A stretch of 64,000 nt of DNA, from positions 3,105,217 to 3,169,216 of the forward strand of contig NW_020656077.1 in NCBI RefSeq assembly GCF_003589595.1. The letters run 5' to 3'. This DNA is from Hyposmocoma kahamanoa. Its lineage: Eukaryota; Arthropoda; Insecta; Lepidoptera; Cosmopterigidae. Made by a program: the position numbers and the translations under genes. Shown here in pieces: positions 1 through 11,389 of the stretch. Below the pieces are notes generated by a model. The model saw nothing but the letters and a program-made list of their open reading frames with translations. It ran no database searches and had not been told where the DNA came from. The stretch's first letter is position 1; each line of letters opens with the position of its first letter.

Positions 1-239
1 ACATACTTATTTAATATTGTAATGAACTACATATAGGTAAAAAAGGCAGAAAATCTTTACATATTGGAAAAGACTGGCCTTTACTTGAGAGCCATTGAGG
101 CAGCTGCATACATTCGCCGAGTGTAATCAAGTCTTATAGCCGTTATCGATAAACTGCATCGGAAATCTATAATCCTTCTTCAGTAGCATAGGGGTAGCGG
201 AGAACAGTTTTTACTTAGTAGGTCTCAACTGCAATCAAG

Positions 240-660
240 CTTGAGCCGCTTTCGACTCAGAGCAATGCCACACTTGCGTTGCGTAGTCGCAACGCTATGA
301 TTTCAACGTGCTAAGAACGATTCCACACGGACCTTGCCGATGCGTTATAACGCAACGCTAAGATTTTAACGCACCGAGTGCTACACGAGCAATGTGGTAT
401 CGCAACGTAATACCGCTTACATAGGCTAAGCAGCACCCCTCCTCGCTTCGTCTCCTGGCCCCAAGACTGATGCGTGCGCCATTTCAACGCACCGGGTGGC
501 ATGTTGTTTTGCTTCATATGTAGTAAATACAACACAGCATCTGACTGCAATGTCGTCGTAAGGCCGACGCAACGCACCGTGTGGCATCGCTCTTACGTTG
601 TATAACGCGGGTGAATTAAAAAATCGCGTGTTGCAACGACACGTCAGCAATTGACCTCGA
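240..660. repeat. Unclassified repeat-like block
   Basis: This block is richer in CpG than its surroundings. A motif resembling CAACGCACCG followed by GTGGCAT or GTGCTAC recurs around 375, 490 and 573, along with several GTTGCG/CGCAAC pieces on both strands. That is typical of a decayed palindromic DNA element. No terminal repeats or coding frame could be fixed, and short open frames here on the minus strand are not protein-like. The flanks 1-239 and 725-1189 are AT-rich with nothing recognised. Confidence 0.35.
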
Positions 661-692
661 GACGCTTCGAATGCGTTTAATGAATTACAAAT

Positions 693-724
693 AGATTAGA
701 TTTAGATTTAGATTTAGATTTATT
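693..724. repeat. (TAGATT)n microsatellite
   Basis: About five copies of a six-base TAGATT unit in a row. Confidence 0.85.
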
Positions 725-1189
725 TATTATCTTGTAAATTTCACATTATTACATACAATATATCGTATTACAAGAATCGTTAGAAATAGTAATAAATGTT
801 ACATTTCAAAAAATTACAATTATCCAGTACAAGTTTTGTACTACGTAATTTTAACATAGTTAATGTAGTTATGTGAAATAATGTAGGAACATATTAAATA
901 ATATAATAATAATTATGTCAATATAATGATTATGCATACAGCATGAAGTTTATGTAATTTATTCATTTCTGTAAAATAATATTTATACCTAATAATCTAT
1001 AAATTACAATATATATTATAAGACCATGTCCCTATATTCTTCAGTGGAATAATACGCAATATCCAACAAAAAGTCTTTCAGTCGACGATCAAATGTTTCA
1101 TCATTAGGCTCATTTTTTAAGTCAACGGGTAGGTGCTCATACACGCCTATCTCCCACTGGGGTAATGACTTCTACCTGCTAAGACTAAG

Positions 1190-1560
1190 GACTTCTACTT
1201 GCTACGCTCCTGACAAACCTTCGCCTCCTCCACGCCCATCAATTTTGTCATACATGCCCGTTTGTTCTTGGTACTTTTAAGCCGACCTTTTTTAAGGACA
1301 TCTCTAATTTGATTGTAATATGCACGCCGTGGTCTACCTCTCTCCACGCCTCCATCCATATTAGCTCTATAAATTTGTACCGTTAATCTACCTACATTCA
1401 TTCTTTCTACATGCATGACCAAGCTAACGAAGCATCCTACTCTGTCCTGGTCACTACATCATCTTTCATAGCACAACGCTCTCTTACTACACTATTTGGC
1501 ATTCTGTCTTCACCAAATCACAATCCTCTCTCAAACCGAACTATTAGCACGGAAAAAAGC
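1190..1560 (-). pseudogene. Non-LTR retrotransposon relic, end of the RT ORF
   Basis: Read on the minus strand, this gives the C-terminal end of a LINE-type polyprotein. A VRERC segment is followed by the HVERMN..RLT..IYRANMDG stretch, the GRPRRAYY motif, a basic ..VLKKG..KSTKNKRAC stretch and the terminal EEAKVCQERSK. Stops and a frameshift break the part before HVERMN. The same family recurs at 61345-61800, and in shorter scraps at 10520-10566 and 56430-56610. The clade is not resolved. It is a dead 5'-truncated copy. Confidence 0.7.
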
Positions 1561-2235
1561 ATACGATATCCCCAACCGCACTTCTTACTTAACTTTTTCG
1601 TTTATTTTTCCCTTTTAATATTAATATCCGTTTTTAAGTTGTGTGTTGAAAATAAATCAATAAAGGTGGGTGGGAATAAACTATTTTATATGTACCCAGC
1701 AATGGGTGTTAACGTGCTAAGATGATGGTGAAAAGGCTAACGTATGATAATAGGCTTTATGTTTTTTATTTTCAGTACGCTTTATAGAGCGATTGCGTTT
1801 GCAATGCGAATTCTTGATTAAATATTCAGTATTCAGAATTTATGTATTAGGGAACATGCAATAAAATTACATTACATGTGCCCCGTAAGGGCGTAGCTGA
1901 GATTTAAAAATATAAGACATGAAAAGTAAATTATGTATCAAAAGTGTTAAATTATTTTAAATAATAAAATATCTTAATAAAGTAAAGCAGAATCAATAAA
2001 ATAATGAATCTATTATACTATTTGCCTTTATATAAAATTTTGTATTTCGTAATAACACTTTTATATGAGAAGGTTCTTTAATTTGTTCTAGTACACTTTT
2101 TCGTCTTTCTGAAGTAACATATTGCTTGGTACCATGTTACATAATGCTATTGCTCTGTAATAAGAGCTATTTAAAAAATTTTAAGTTTAGGTTACCAGAC
2201 ACCGGTTTATGCTATCTACGTTCACTTTTTTTTAT

Positions 2236-2330
2236 TTTATATTATCAAGTGACCGGACAAACAAGCCGTGAGCCTGATGGTAAGTACACGCCTGTCCATA
2301 ACAGTTGCAGTGTCATTATTTTGTGTTATT
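2236..2330 (-). repeat. Dispersed repeat family A, left piece split by mariner
   Basis: It carries the family A signature on the minus strand: TATTATCAAGTGACCGGAC, then the GATGGTAAG and ACGCCTGTCCATAACAGTTG blocks. The family's other end lies at 3648-3725, beyond the mariner, so both pieces probably belong to one older copy. The central part of the consensus is missing. Confidence 0.65.
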
Positions 2331-2350
2331 ATTTATTTATTTATTTATTA

Positions 2351-2373
2351 GGGGTTAAAGTATGAAATTGCCG
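2351..2373 (+). repeat. Mariner left terminal inverted repeat
   Basis: Twenty-three bases that are exactly the reverse complement of 3605-3627, next to the TA at 2349-2350. Confidence 0.95.
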
Positions 2374-2532
2374 TTTTATTGCAATAGGTTCTTTGAATTT
2401 TCATAGAATCTTCATGGTTTGAGATTTTCGAATGAAACTTTTTTCAAATGGTTTCTGTGATTTTTTTTTTAAATTTGAAACATTTGAATATCGACTTTCA
2501 ATTGTTTTTGTTATTCAATTTAGACAAGAAAG

Positions 2533-3552
2533 ATGGATACTGCGAAACATCGAGTGATTTTTGAATACGAGTTCCGACGCGGAACTAACGCGGCAGAAAC
2601 AGCCCGCAATATCAATGCTGCGTTTGGAGAGGGGTCTACTAATGAACGCACCGTGCGATTTTGGTTTAAACGCTTTCGTGATGGAAATTTCGACTTAAAG
2701 AACGAGCCACGAGGAAGACCGCCCACACAGGTGAATAACGATGAATTAAGAGAGATAGTGGAAGCCGATCCTAGTCAAACTACCCAGGAATTAGCGGCAT
2801 GGTTTAACGTTACCTTACCCACAATATTGACTCACTTGCGTCAAATCAATAAAACAAAAAAATACGAAAAATGGGTGCCTCATGATTTGACTGATCTGCA
2901 GAAAGAAACGCGTATTGAAACTTGTGTTGCCTTGTTGAACCGGTACAGAAATGAAGGAATATTGGATCGAATTGTAACATGTGATGAAAAGTGGATTCTT
3001 TATGATAACCGGAAAAGAAAAACGCAATGGCTGACCCCAGGTCAAATGCCACAACAGTGTCCTAAAGCAAAACTTACCAATAAAAAGGTAATGGTAACTG
3101 TTTGGTGGTCTCAGCATGGTGTTATTCACTATAGTTTTCTCCGATCTGGTCAAGCAATAACGGCAGAAGTCTATTGTGCCGAACTCCGAACCATGTTGAC
3201 AAAACTAGCAGTAAAACATCCCCGACTCATGAATCGATCTTCACCATTATTGCTCCACGACAACGCGAGACCTCACACAGCACGAGAAACCATTTTGACC
3301 CTTCAGGAACTGCAGTTAGAAACCATTCGTCATCCTCCGTATTCACCAGACCTTGCTCCAACGGACTACCATTTTTTTCGTGATTTGGACAATTATCTAC
3401 GTGACAAGAAGTTTTCTTCCCAGGAGGCAGTACAAAATGCTTTCACACAGTTTGTGCAGTCTAAATCGTCGGAGTTCTATCGCAAAGGCATTAATAACCT
3501 TCCAATTAGATGGCAGCAATGTATAGATAATAATGGCAACTATTTTGATTAA
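2533..3552 (+). CDS. Mariner transposase, 339 aa, complete
   Basis: This DDE/D transposase cuts and pastes the surrounding element through its inverted repeats and acts in the nucleus. The N-terminal ~110 residues form the paired helix-turn-helix DNA-binding region, with a GRP motif at 61-63. The linker motif WVPHDL is at 114-119. The catalytic core shows TCDEKW (D151), LHDNARPH (D243) and YSPDLAPTDYHFF (D278). The spacing between D243 and D278 is 34 residues, the mariner D34D signature. The C-terminus ends GNYFD, as in the cecropia subfamily that includes human SETMAR/Hsmar1. The length (339) is normal for mariner, at about 340-350. The ATG at 2533 is chosen because it opens directly into the conserved N-terminus. 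There are no internal stops or frameshifts. The protein is probably functional, though activity cannot be read from sequence. Confidence 0.95.
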   Translation: MDTAKHRVIFEYEFRRGTNAAETARNINAAFGEGSTNERTVRFWFKRFRDGNFDLKNEPRGRPPTQVNNDELREIVEADPSQTTQELAAWFNVTLPTILTHLRQINKTKKYEKWVPHDLTDLQKETRIETCVALLNRYRNEGILDRIVTCDEKWILYDNRKRKTQWLTPGQMPQQCPKAKLTNKKVMVTVWWSQHGVIHYSFLRSGQAITAEVYCAELRTMLTKLAVKHPRLMNRSSPLLLHDNARPHTARETILTLQELQLETIRHPPYSPDLAPTDYHFFRDLDNYLRDKKFSSQEAVQNAFTQFVQSKSSEFYRKGINNLPIRWQQCIDNNGNYFD

Positions 3553-3604
3553 ATAAATTTGTTAAAAATTTAAAAAATAAACAATTTAGATTTTCAGTAC
3601 AAAT

Positions 3605-3627
3605 CGGCAATTTCATACTTTAACCCC
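3605..3627 (-). repeat. Mariner right terminal inverted repeat
   Basis: Exact reverse complement of the left repeat at 2351-2373, followed by TA. The same terminal sequence appears again at 34343-34365. Confidence 0.95.
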
Positions 3628-3647
3628 TATTATATTACTTAAATTAA

Positions 3648-3725
3648 AAAAATATTACTGCTTGGCGGCAGAAATAGGTAAGGTGGCAGTACTTCACTGG
3701 ACTAACTCTTTCATATGGAGCTCTA
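3648..3725 (-). repeat. Dispersed repeat family A, right piece
   Basis: It holds the family A blocks TTACTGCTTGGCGGCAGAAA, AGGTGGCAGTACTTC and ACTCTTTCA. It lies just outside the mariner and completes the copy begun at 2236. Confidence 0.65.
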
Positions 3726-3729
3726 CTAC

Positions 3730-4415
3730 TACTTAACTGTCTACTGTCACTTCTGACATGTTCAAAGAGTTTATATATAACGAGCTAATGTTTTTTAGAA
3801 CCTTTCGTTTTGTATTAACTGAAGTCTCAACTTCAGAGCTCTCATTTGATTTCAGTTTCAGTGTGTCTGTATCTAAATGCCATATCAAACCAAGCACTTG
3901 GTTTCCCTTGTCTCTTTGGCTGTATGTGGCTTCAGGTACAGTCTTGAGGAAGTGTTTATCATTAGACAGCCAATCTCTGGTGTATGTATGATGATACATA
4001 TTCTGAGCTTGTTTCGTTGTTTCGGTACCTGTCACCAATCGACATAGCATTTAGTAGCAATTTCTTTGTGCTGTTTCTCATTTATGCTGGACATATGATA
4101 TCTAATGGTAGCAGTGAGAAGAAATGGATGTCGTTATTTCGAGTATAGTTATAAAAACATGGAAAGGTAGCATGTGTTGCTTTATGAAAAAAGATTTACA
4201 GTTGATTCCACGGCGTATGTTTAGGATTATCCTGAGGCACTTTTTCTGTTTTTCTGTAGTATGAATATCTTTTGCGCCTCATGAGTGTGAGTGTGTCTCA
4301 TGTTCACTGATGGTAACGACATCCGTACTTGAAGAAACCGCCTGGGTAGGTACCGTTTTTTATCACAAAACAGCACTAGTGTTTTAGGAATTGTACTAAA
4401 AGAGTCATCGCAATT
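3730..4415. other. Non-coding stretch, nothing recognised
   Basis: Open frames on both strands here are short, overlapping and unlike known proteins. Confidence 0.6.
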
Positions 4416-4602
4416 GACTGCCTCTGGGGCCGAACGGTTCCCGGGCCGCGAGAAATATTTATATGGCCTATGTTTATTTCTCTCGTGGGTTTGGGTGTAG
4501 TACGTGGTTATCTCTGTGTGTGGCCATGGCACCCGCGACACAGGGTTTCCCTAGTGCGGGGCTATGTTGAATGAGTGCATTTGAGTGTGTGCGTGTGTAA
4601 TC
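4416..4602 (+). repeat. tRNA-derived SINE (family B), internally deleted
   Basis: It begins with the A-box-like GCCTCTGGGGCCGAACGGTT and keeps the SINE body (ATTTATTTCTCTCGTGGGTT, then GCACCCGCGACACAGGGTTT). Compared with 27891, the B-box part is missing. The deletion runs between the two GGTT(C) repeats, as replication slippage or recombination between short repeats would produce. Confidence 0.8.
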
Positions 4603-4604
4603 AC

Positions 4605-7600
4605 AGATATCATAGACTAGAAATCTTATACCCCACCGCCGTCAAACCGTAAACGACACCAAGCAGGTTACATAATGTCGCAAAAATAAGCGGTGGTAAC
4701 CATTTTACATCAAATAGTTAATGACTGTCAATGATCTTATATACAAAAGAAGGAAAAACTGGGACTCTTGATTAATATCGCAAAAGAATTACATATACAA
4801 CTTTGGAATATATTAAAAAAGATGCAATTTATATTTTGTCAACTGACAGCCAGTTACTAACGGACGTCTAGTTAAAACGGCGTGTGCCGTGTCGTCTGGC
4901 CAGCAATCTGATTAAGTAAACGAAGAGCGGTATTATCGTCGTAAGTGACACGGAAAATTATCCCTAACCGAGACGGCTTTCACCAAATTGGAAATTCTGT
5001 TTCGACGTGTAACGAATCATTATTTTTTTCGCTTAAATCTTAAGCAACAAAGATGAAATGACAAAGGTATCAAATGAATACTGTTTCTTTTTATACAAAG
5101 TTTAATATTGACTGTATAAATTACAAATTCCTTTTAAAAGTATGAAAAAGCGGCTTGCCGATAATCGACGGTTGGAGCTGGAACCAACAATTTAGCGAAT
5201 CAGTCTTGTAATAAAATAAAACTTACTTGTTAAGCTACTTTGAGGAGTACCACATCGGGCCGCTGGCCGGTCAAGCTGCGCCTTTGTCCTCTGACCACTC
5301 CGTACGATACCGACTTTTGTTCCCGGAAAGTATCCAGCCAGTTCTTGTAGACTCAAGAGGTGCCACGGTTGGTGCCGTGCCAATAAGTTTACTCCGTTGT
5401 AAATAAAGCGGGAAACTTATTTTATTTTCAAGCCCAGAGCCAAGATTTAAATAGAATTTGAAGGCGTTCAAAGAACAGCACACGATGTATTCATATTTGT
5501 CCAAATCTCGATTTACTTTACATAACCACCTTATTTAATTGGCCATATTATCTAACGATATTGATTACTTATGTTCAGATTTCGTAAAATGTATGGCTCA
5601 ACTTTGTTTACTTTTCAATTTTTTTTATTTCGATCCAAGCGTACCTTTCTAATTTACAAACTTAACAGATAATCGAGTTGAAGGAATTTTCAACCTTGGG
5701 ACAATTCAGAAATGGTCGAAACAAACTGTGCTAGCGTGTCCCACGCCACACTCCAGCCCGATTGGTGCCTGCCTTTATAGTCTACTGGATTGACAATAGG
5801 CTTATATTGGCCGTTTCGACAGAGGAAAGCCAACTGAAAGTGGTACTTTATTTGTGCTACTCTCCATTCCAGAAAACTCGCCGTGGAAATTTCTTTAATT
5901 CACTTTTCCGTTTTTAACTTCTGTTTAGCGTATCTCATTTGAGTAGCAAAAAAATAAAAGAGCTCATTTCAATTAAATCACTCTAATCGTCTTTAAGTAT
6001 GATTAAATTGCTTACTGATATTTTTTTTACTTTATAGTGCTAAGTCAGAGCTTATTTAGCCTTTGTTATATAGCTTTATTGCACTCATAAGTGGCACGGA
6101 AAAGAACAAAAAAACAATGAGATTTTTACTAGCGGATGCGTAATGCAGGGATAAAAAAAACGTCTTAGTCTTCCCCGCATCGGCCCGGCAAATGGAGTCA
6201 AGGCAAACGACGACTTTTTGTCACCCGACAATGCCACAAATTGTGGGGCATTCTATCTCGTGGGCGCACGTGACACGCCGCAGACCCTCTGCTATAGAAA
6301 TATTGTGAAAATTTGTTTTCACTAACTCACATAAAACTAACATGTTAGACCAATTTCTTATTAAAAACTTGTATACGTTTTTATTTCACAAGTTTCGGTA
6401 ATGAAATGTTGATTCAAAGCAAACCACTGTGAGTGGAATGAAACATAACTGCGTGGGCATGAAGCATCCGCCACTAAAAGGGCCTTAAGCGGCCATCAAG
6501 TAAGTGAGCCCATATGTCTTTGTTAAGTGAAACAAAACAAAGTGAGACAAAACATGGTTTACGCGCCAAAACACGACAGACGCCTACTCAAACTCAAACA
6601 AAGCTTGAGTGCAAGAGAGCCTAATTACTAGACATAATTTAGAAGTGTATTATTAATTAACGCTATTAAGCAGCAAGAAATATGAATTTCATTGTTCTTA
6701 CCCGTCTCTACGCCCCTTAAAATCAGCTATAGTATTTCTCATCTAAGATAAAGTGCAAATGAATATAAGAATATTGTGCTGTGAAAATGTTGTAGCGAGC
6801 CTGGTTTGTCAGTTGTGTAATTAGGCGTGTACGATAATTTTCTTAACAAGTGTAATTACTGTAACATACTGGCTTCGCATCATTATCGTAATGGTCTAGA
6901 GATAATAATTACGCGAGTGTAATAATTAAACGTTTCATTTAGAATTCCCACCGAAAATATAAGTAATTACTTGTGTGTGAATATACAAAATGAAAGTGTA
7001 AGATAAATGAAATATCGTTTTATATAATTTCATGGTCTAAAGATGAAACGACTTGCATGAACGTCCGACTGCAATCAGATTTAAATACTTCTGCTCGATA
7101 ACTCCTAAATTCATATAAGCATATTTTAAAGGATAACGACGAACAAAACATCATGACGCAACAAAGCTTCATGTTAGAATTTCAGAAACACTGCAACGAA
7201 GAACTCTGAAATTGACCGCACGGAACCATGATAATAAAAATAAATTGAAAAACGTATTTCATTATAACCTATTTATAAACAAAGTTTCAGAGTAAAGGAC
7301 TTACGAGATACAATTTTCCCCTTTATAAACATAACCACAATGCTCTTGGTGACTTTAAAACGTTTCATTATTTATAAAGTACTTATACCAACTTTCTGGT
7401 AAAAATTTAAAAAAAAATCTGTATGGCATTTTGGCAAAATGTTTTCAACAGTCCGTAGACATCAGTTCCGATTGTATGTTTAAAGTTATTTCTGTCGTTC
7501 CATTCAATATATTTCAATACAACTCTTACACCGAAGCTCCCCTGTTTTCCTCATTCAATCTTTTGAAAAATAACAAAAATACTCGTGTACCTTCATGTGT

Positions 7601-8330
7601 TTGAATGTATCACATACATTTTTAATATAATATACTATAACCTTGAAACCTGTTCTAATAATATATATAAAATAAAAATAAAAAAAAATCCTAAATAGAA
7701 CTACCTTCTAGGTTATGTGAATGTTTCATTAATATCCATTAAGCTATTTCGAGGCCCGCTCTGGCTATAAATCTAGACAGATAGACAAAAATTTGAGTGA
7801 CATCTCACGCGTATATTGTTATTAATTTTGATATCGCAGACAGACTGTCCAATTTATTTCGAATAGACAGTACGAAGAGCAACATAAATGTTACTCACGT
7901 TTGTTCTTAAAGCTGTCCTGAATAATGTATTTGACTTGTCAAACAAATTCACTGGCATGTAGAATATATAAAATTTCCAATATAAACCTGAAAAACGAGG
8001 TTCTAAACAATAACAAATGCAGCCTTGCAGGTCGATCCACACGCGTCTGGATAAAGGTATATATATATTCATGAATAAACAAATGCGTGACTGCTCCGCT
8101 ATCCCTGCCCTTGTCGCGCTCACCCTTCCAAGTGCCGCAACTAGGAAATACAGACATTTATCAAAGAAAACAAACTCTGTACTTGTTCTAATGCATAATA
8201 ATTATAATTGTCTAATTTGCTACATTTAATCTTTTAGCATTTTATCATCTATTTATGTAATGTTAACATTGTGTAGCCAGGACATATTCTAAATGGAAAT
8301 AATATACTTCATATACTAATATATTTCTTA
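4605..8330. other. Long AT-rich non-coding stretch
   Basis: About 3.7 kb without a recognisable gene or a clear repeat boundary, apart from the GC-richer block at 5190-5504. It could be intron or intergenic DNA. Confidence 0.6.
5190..5504 (-). other. GC-richer block with splice-donor-like end, possible exon
   Basis: On the minus strand a moderately GC-rich stretch runs to a sequence matching a good splice donor (AACAA then GTAAGT, near 5223). Two overlapping frames stay open: one for 77 residues, the other for 63 residues running through the donor. Neither resembles a family I know. It could be a 5' UTR exon, a small coding exon or a decayed element. The case rests only on composition and the donor. 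Confidence 0.25.
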
Positions 8331-8545
8331 CAGATGCCGCTTCGGCAAAAAAGTCGTTAAAAGACCAAAACAAAGGACAACAACAAGGACATAGAAAAAT
8401 TCGTAAGGCCCGCTGGTTACTTACGTGGCTTAGTTAGCATAGGGTCTGGCACGGTTTTCTAGAAGACGTTGGTTCGAATCCAGCCCGAAGGAATTTTTCT
8501 ATGTGATCGATCTTAGTATTAATAATTATAACAAACTAGTGGAGT
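8330..8545 (+). repeat. tRNA-derived SINE (second type)
   Basis: A tRNA-like head at 8425-8486 has an A-box-like GTGGCTTAGTTAGC and a perfect B-box GGTTCGAATCC. A tail with GTATTAATAATTATAACAAAC follows. That tail recurs at 31100-31150 and partly near 39605, so this is a SINE and not a tRNA gene. The 5' boundary is uncertain. Confidence 0.65.
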
Positions 8546-8599
8546 AATTTCACAAAAATATCATTCATTCAATATCATGGTGGTGAAACATCACATCAA

Positions 8600-9430
8600 C
8601 ATGGTCTTTTTTTACAAATGTCACGTCAATTTGACAGTTCAAACTAGGTAAGATCGCAAAGGAGGTGGCGCTGACGTATTTTGAATCTGTTCAGATTAAT
8701 CCTTAATGTAGCGGACTGTATCAATGGGTTAAAGGGTGGGTGCTAACAACGAGAGAGCAAGGCCAAAGCAAATGTATTTCCAGCTTATTAATTTATTAGA
8801 AAACACATAGCTATCAAAGCAAAACAGCAAACAAAAGTCAAGAAAAGGCGCTAAAAACAATTACGTTTAAATTTATAATTTAAATCTAAAACTAAAACTC
8901 AGAGACTATAAAATATATACAAAAAAAATCTTTTTTGTGTAGCGACTGCTGCAATTCGCTACTCCTTAGACTACTGGTTTCCTTAACATGTTTTCCATCA
9001 CCTAAGGTTTAATCAGTCATCTGATGTGATCCTATGATATGATGATCGTTGGCAGTTAGGTTTGCCATATGAGAATAAAGTGTGAAGCCGATAGTCAATG
9101 CTTTTGTAAACAAGCGTGGATTGACAAGAGGGACTTTGTGGGTGAGATACTTGGAAAGTGAACATCCAAGCGCGGCAACCCTGTGAGCTTGCCGCATGAC
9201 ATTAAAATTCGTTATAATCTAATTCATCTTTTATACTGTGAAAAGTGGATAAACGATTAATTGCAATGAACTGACGTTATTATTTGACCGCCTGCTTAAT
9301 GAAATGATAACGAAAAGCGAATAGGCCAATTATCAAGTAATTCCTGACAAATCCAGTGACGAGGGTGTTTCCCTCAACGTCTCCCTTACGGCCTTACTCC
9401 GTACTTATATATTTGCTGCTTATATATTTA
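8600..9430. repeat. Local repeat unit, copy 1
   Basis: It shares a series of blocks with 9527-10500. These include TTTACAAATGTCACG, TTTTGACAG(T/C)TCAAACT, AGTCATCTGA(T/C)GTGATC, GCTTGCCGC/ACTTGCCGC with GTGA/CATGATAT, and CCCTCAACGTCTCCC. Relative to copy 2 it has about 330 extra bases (8680-9010). No coding capacity was recognised, and the class is unknown. Confidence 0.6.
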
Positions 9431-9526
9431 CGAAAAGATAAATCTCGGCTAACATTATTATGTGTTGTTTTCTAATTATTAGATAAACTATTTACTAGAG
9501 TACCTACGTATTATATCAACTAGTCC

Positions 9527-10500
9527 AGATCATGGTTTCTTTGTTTACAAATGTCACGCCATTTTGACAGCTCAAACTGGGTATGGTCACAGAGAGGGGG
9601 CGCTCGTATAGTTCAATTAGTCATCTGACGTGATCTCATGATATGATGTCAAAGTCAAAGTCAAAGTCAAAGATCATTTATTCCATAAGTAAAATAAATT
9701 TACACTTGGTACTTGGTACTTGGTGTAACGGGCTGGTGTCCGCAATTCTACGTCAAGGCGCCTATTTTGCGTGTTGGAAACGTTAAATTTACATTTCATT
9801 ACATTAAGCTACTGCTCGTTCACTACGCTGACTTCCCTGAGAAGAACGAGCAAGAAACTCTGGGGATTGCTCTTTTGAAATAAATTTAAACGCTATGGAA
9901 TACACTTTAAATTAAATTTGGGTGGATTTCGGAGCCGTGCCGTCTTTCCATACATCTTTATCTAACACGTAATCTTCAATTTTGTAATATGATTTTCAAT
10001 CAAAATATTTTTAAATTAGTTTTTAAACTTAGGAAATGATAATCGTAATATATGCTCCGGAATCTTAAGTTAAAAACGTATACAGTTCCCCATAAAAGAG
10101 TCGTTTGCCTTGGTTAAACGAAATCGTGGTCCCATGAGTTTGGACTTAGCTTTAAGGTTAATATTATGGATATCTTCTTTCTTATTGAAATTACGTATAT
10201 TTTTACGGCGTGTATGTATTTTGATGGTCGTAGACAGGGTTGACACACGAAAATATTAAGTGAAGCTGACAGTCAAAGCTTATAAATGTGCGTGCATTAA
10301 GACGAGGGGCTTTTTGTGTAAGTTGATTGAAAAGTGAAGACGTCAGGTGGCTTCGCTCACTGTGAACTTGCCGCGTGATATTTAGAATCCGTTTTAACCC
10401 GATCCATCTTTCTTTCTTTCGAACTAATTACGCACTGAACGAATTAATAACGTTACCCTCAACGTCTCCCTTTACGGTCTTAACTCCGATATATATGACA
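9527..10500. repeat. Local repeat unit, copy 2, interrupted
   Basis: Same unit and orientation as 8600-9430. It is interrupted between ATGATATGAT (ends 9647) and the block resuming near 10255 by a retrotransposon tail. Confidence 0.6.
9648..10255 (-). mobile_element. 5'-truncated non-LTR retrotransposon tail
   Basis: It starts with a (GTCAAA)4-like array and ATCATTTATTCCA, and then has a GAGAAGAACGAGCAAGAAACTC block. In my recollection this arrangement is the reverse complement of the 3' end of a very common lepidopteran LINE of the CR1/Jockey kind. It sits cleanly inside repeat copy 2, giving a relative age order. The clade was not verified. Confidence 0.6.
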
Positions 10501-10519
10501 TATATTTATTCAAGCGTTG

Positions 10520-10566
10520 ATGAAAGATGTCTGTCAGAACCGTAGCAAATGGAAGGCTGTGGTTTC
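10520..10566 (+). pseudogene. Scrap of a non-LTR RT ORF end
   Basis: It encodes the terminal ..CQNRSKWKAVVSA stretch seen at the end of the family relic at 61345, here on the plus strand. Only about 15 codons remain. Confidence 0.55.
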
Positions 10567-11223
10567 TGCCTAAAATACGCTTCGTGGTGTGCTGCGATTG
10601 TGGACACGTTGAAACTTATTTGGTCGACTGTCGCTTGCCGAGGCGACTGAGTCGCCTGACTGTAGATTACACTACGGCAGTCAAACGACTCAGTTGTACA
10701 CTGGGTAGGTAACCGAAGGCGGCCTGTCGACCTAGTATAAACGCATGTTATTGTAAGATACAAAAGGTGGCAAAATTTCATGTCATAAAAACGTGATTAA
10801 CACTCAAGATAACAAAGAATACTATGCAAATTAATAATACAGAGAACGCAAAGTATTCATGACACCATGCATAATACGCTCCCTGACTACAAGCCAGACC
10901 TCTCTGTATGACGTCACTGTCATTACACGGTTCGCCAACTACTGACATTGAAACTACAGGGTCGGTAAGGGATGAGCTTTTTCTTTATTTAGAAATGAAT
11001 GATGAAAAATGACGGTTGGTAAAACACTACCTGCAAATAATATCTAGGGCTCTTACTATCATACTAAAGATTATATTTCCGCCTAATTAAGCTCCAGACT
11101 CAAAGAAATAATTAATATTTTAAAATGGGTAAAACCCCTTTATAGTGACTTAAGTTATTGGTCCAACCATACTTTCTACATTATAACAATAAGCGACAGC
11201 GTTATGTATTAAAAATATTATAC

Positions 11224-11255
11224 GAACAATAGTATATTATATTATACTATTGTTC
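11224..11255. repeat. AT-rich perfect hairpin
   Basis: A 13-bp perfect stem (GAACAATAGTATA) with a six-base loop. Confidence 0.85.
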
Positions 11256-11389
11256 TCGGATCAAATGGTATCTAAGCAATAATATAATATAATATTATAC
11301 GAACAAAAAAAACAATGGAATGTCTTAAATTTCATAATTTGAAACACTATAATCTTGGTTATAGTCTCTAATTTAAAAAGAAATAACTA

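Larger units (their letters stand above)
2351..3627 (+). mobile_element. Full-length mariner element (cecropia-like), apparently intact
   Basis: A 1277-bp Tc1/mariner element. The terminal inverted repeats are perfect over 23 bp, beginning GGGGTTAAAGTATG, and TA dinucleotides flank them at 2349-2350 and 3628-3629, as expected for the mariner TA target duplication. It holds one uninterrupted transposase ORF with about 180 bp of leader and a short trailer with AATAAA soon after the stop. The insertion point is a TTATTTA microsatellite inside a family A repeat. Intact ends, intact target duplication and an intact ORF suggest recent activity or recent arrival. Confidence 0.95.

Noticed and set aside
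1411..1725. 104-residue plus-strand gene
   Set aside because: It overlaps the minus-strand retrotransposon relic and shows no protein-like features.
8425..8486. tRNA gene
   Set aside because: Good B-box, but I could not fold a full cloverleaf with an acceptor stem, and the SINE tail follows.
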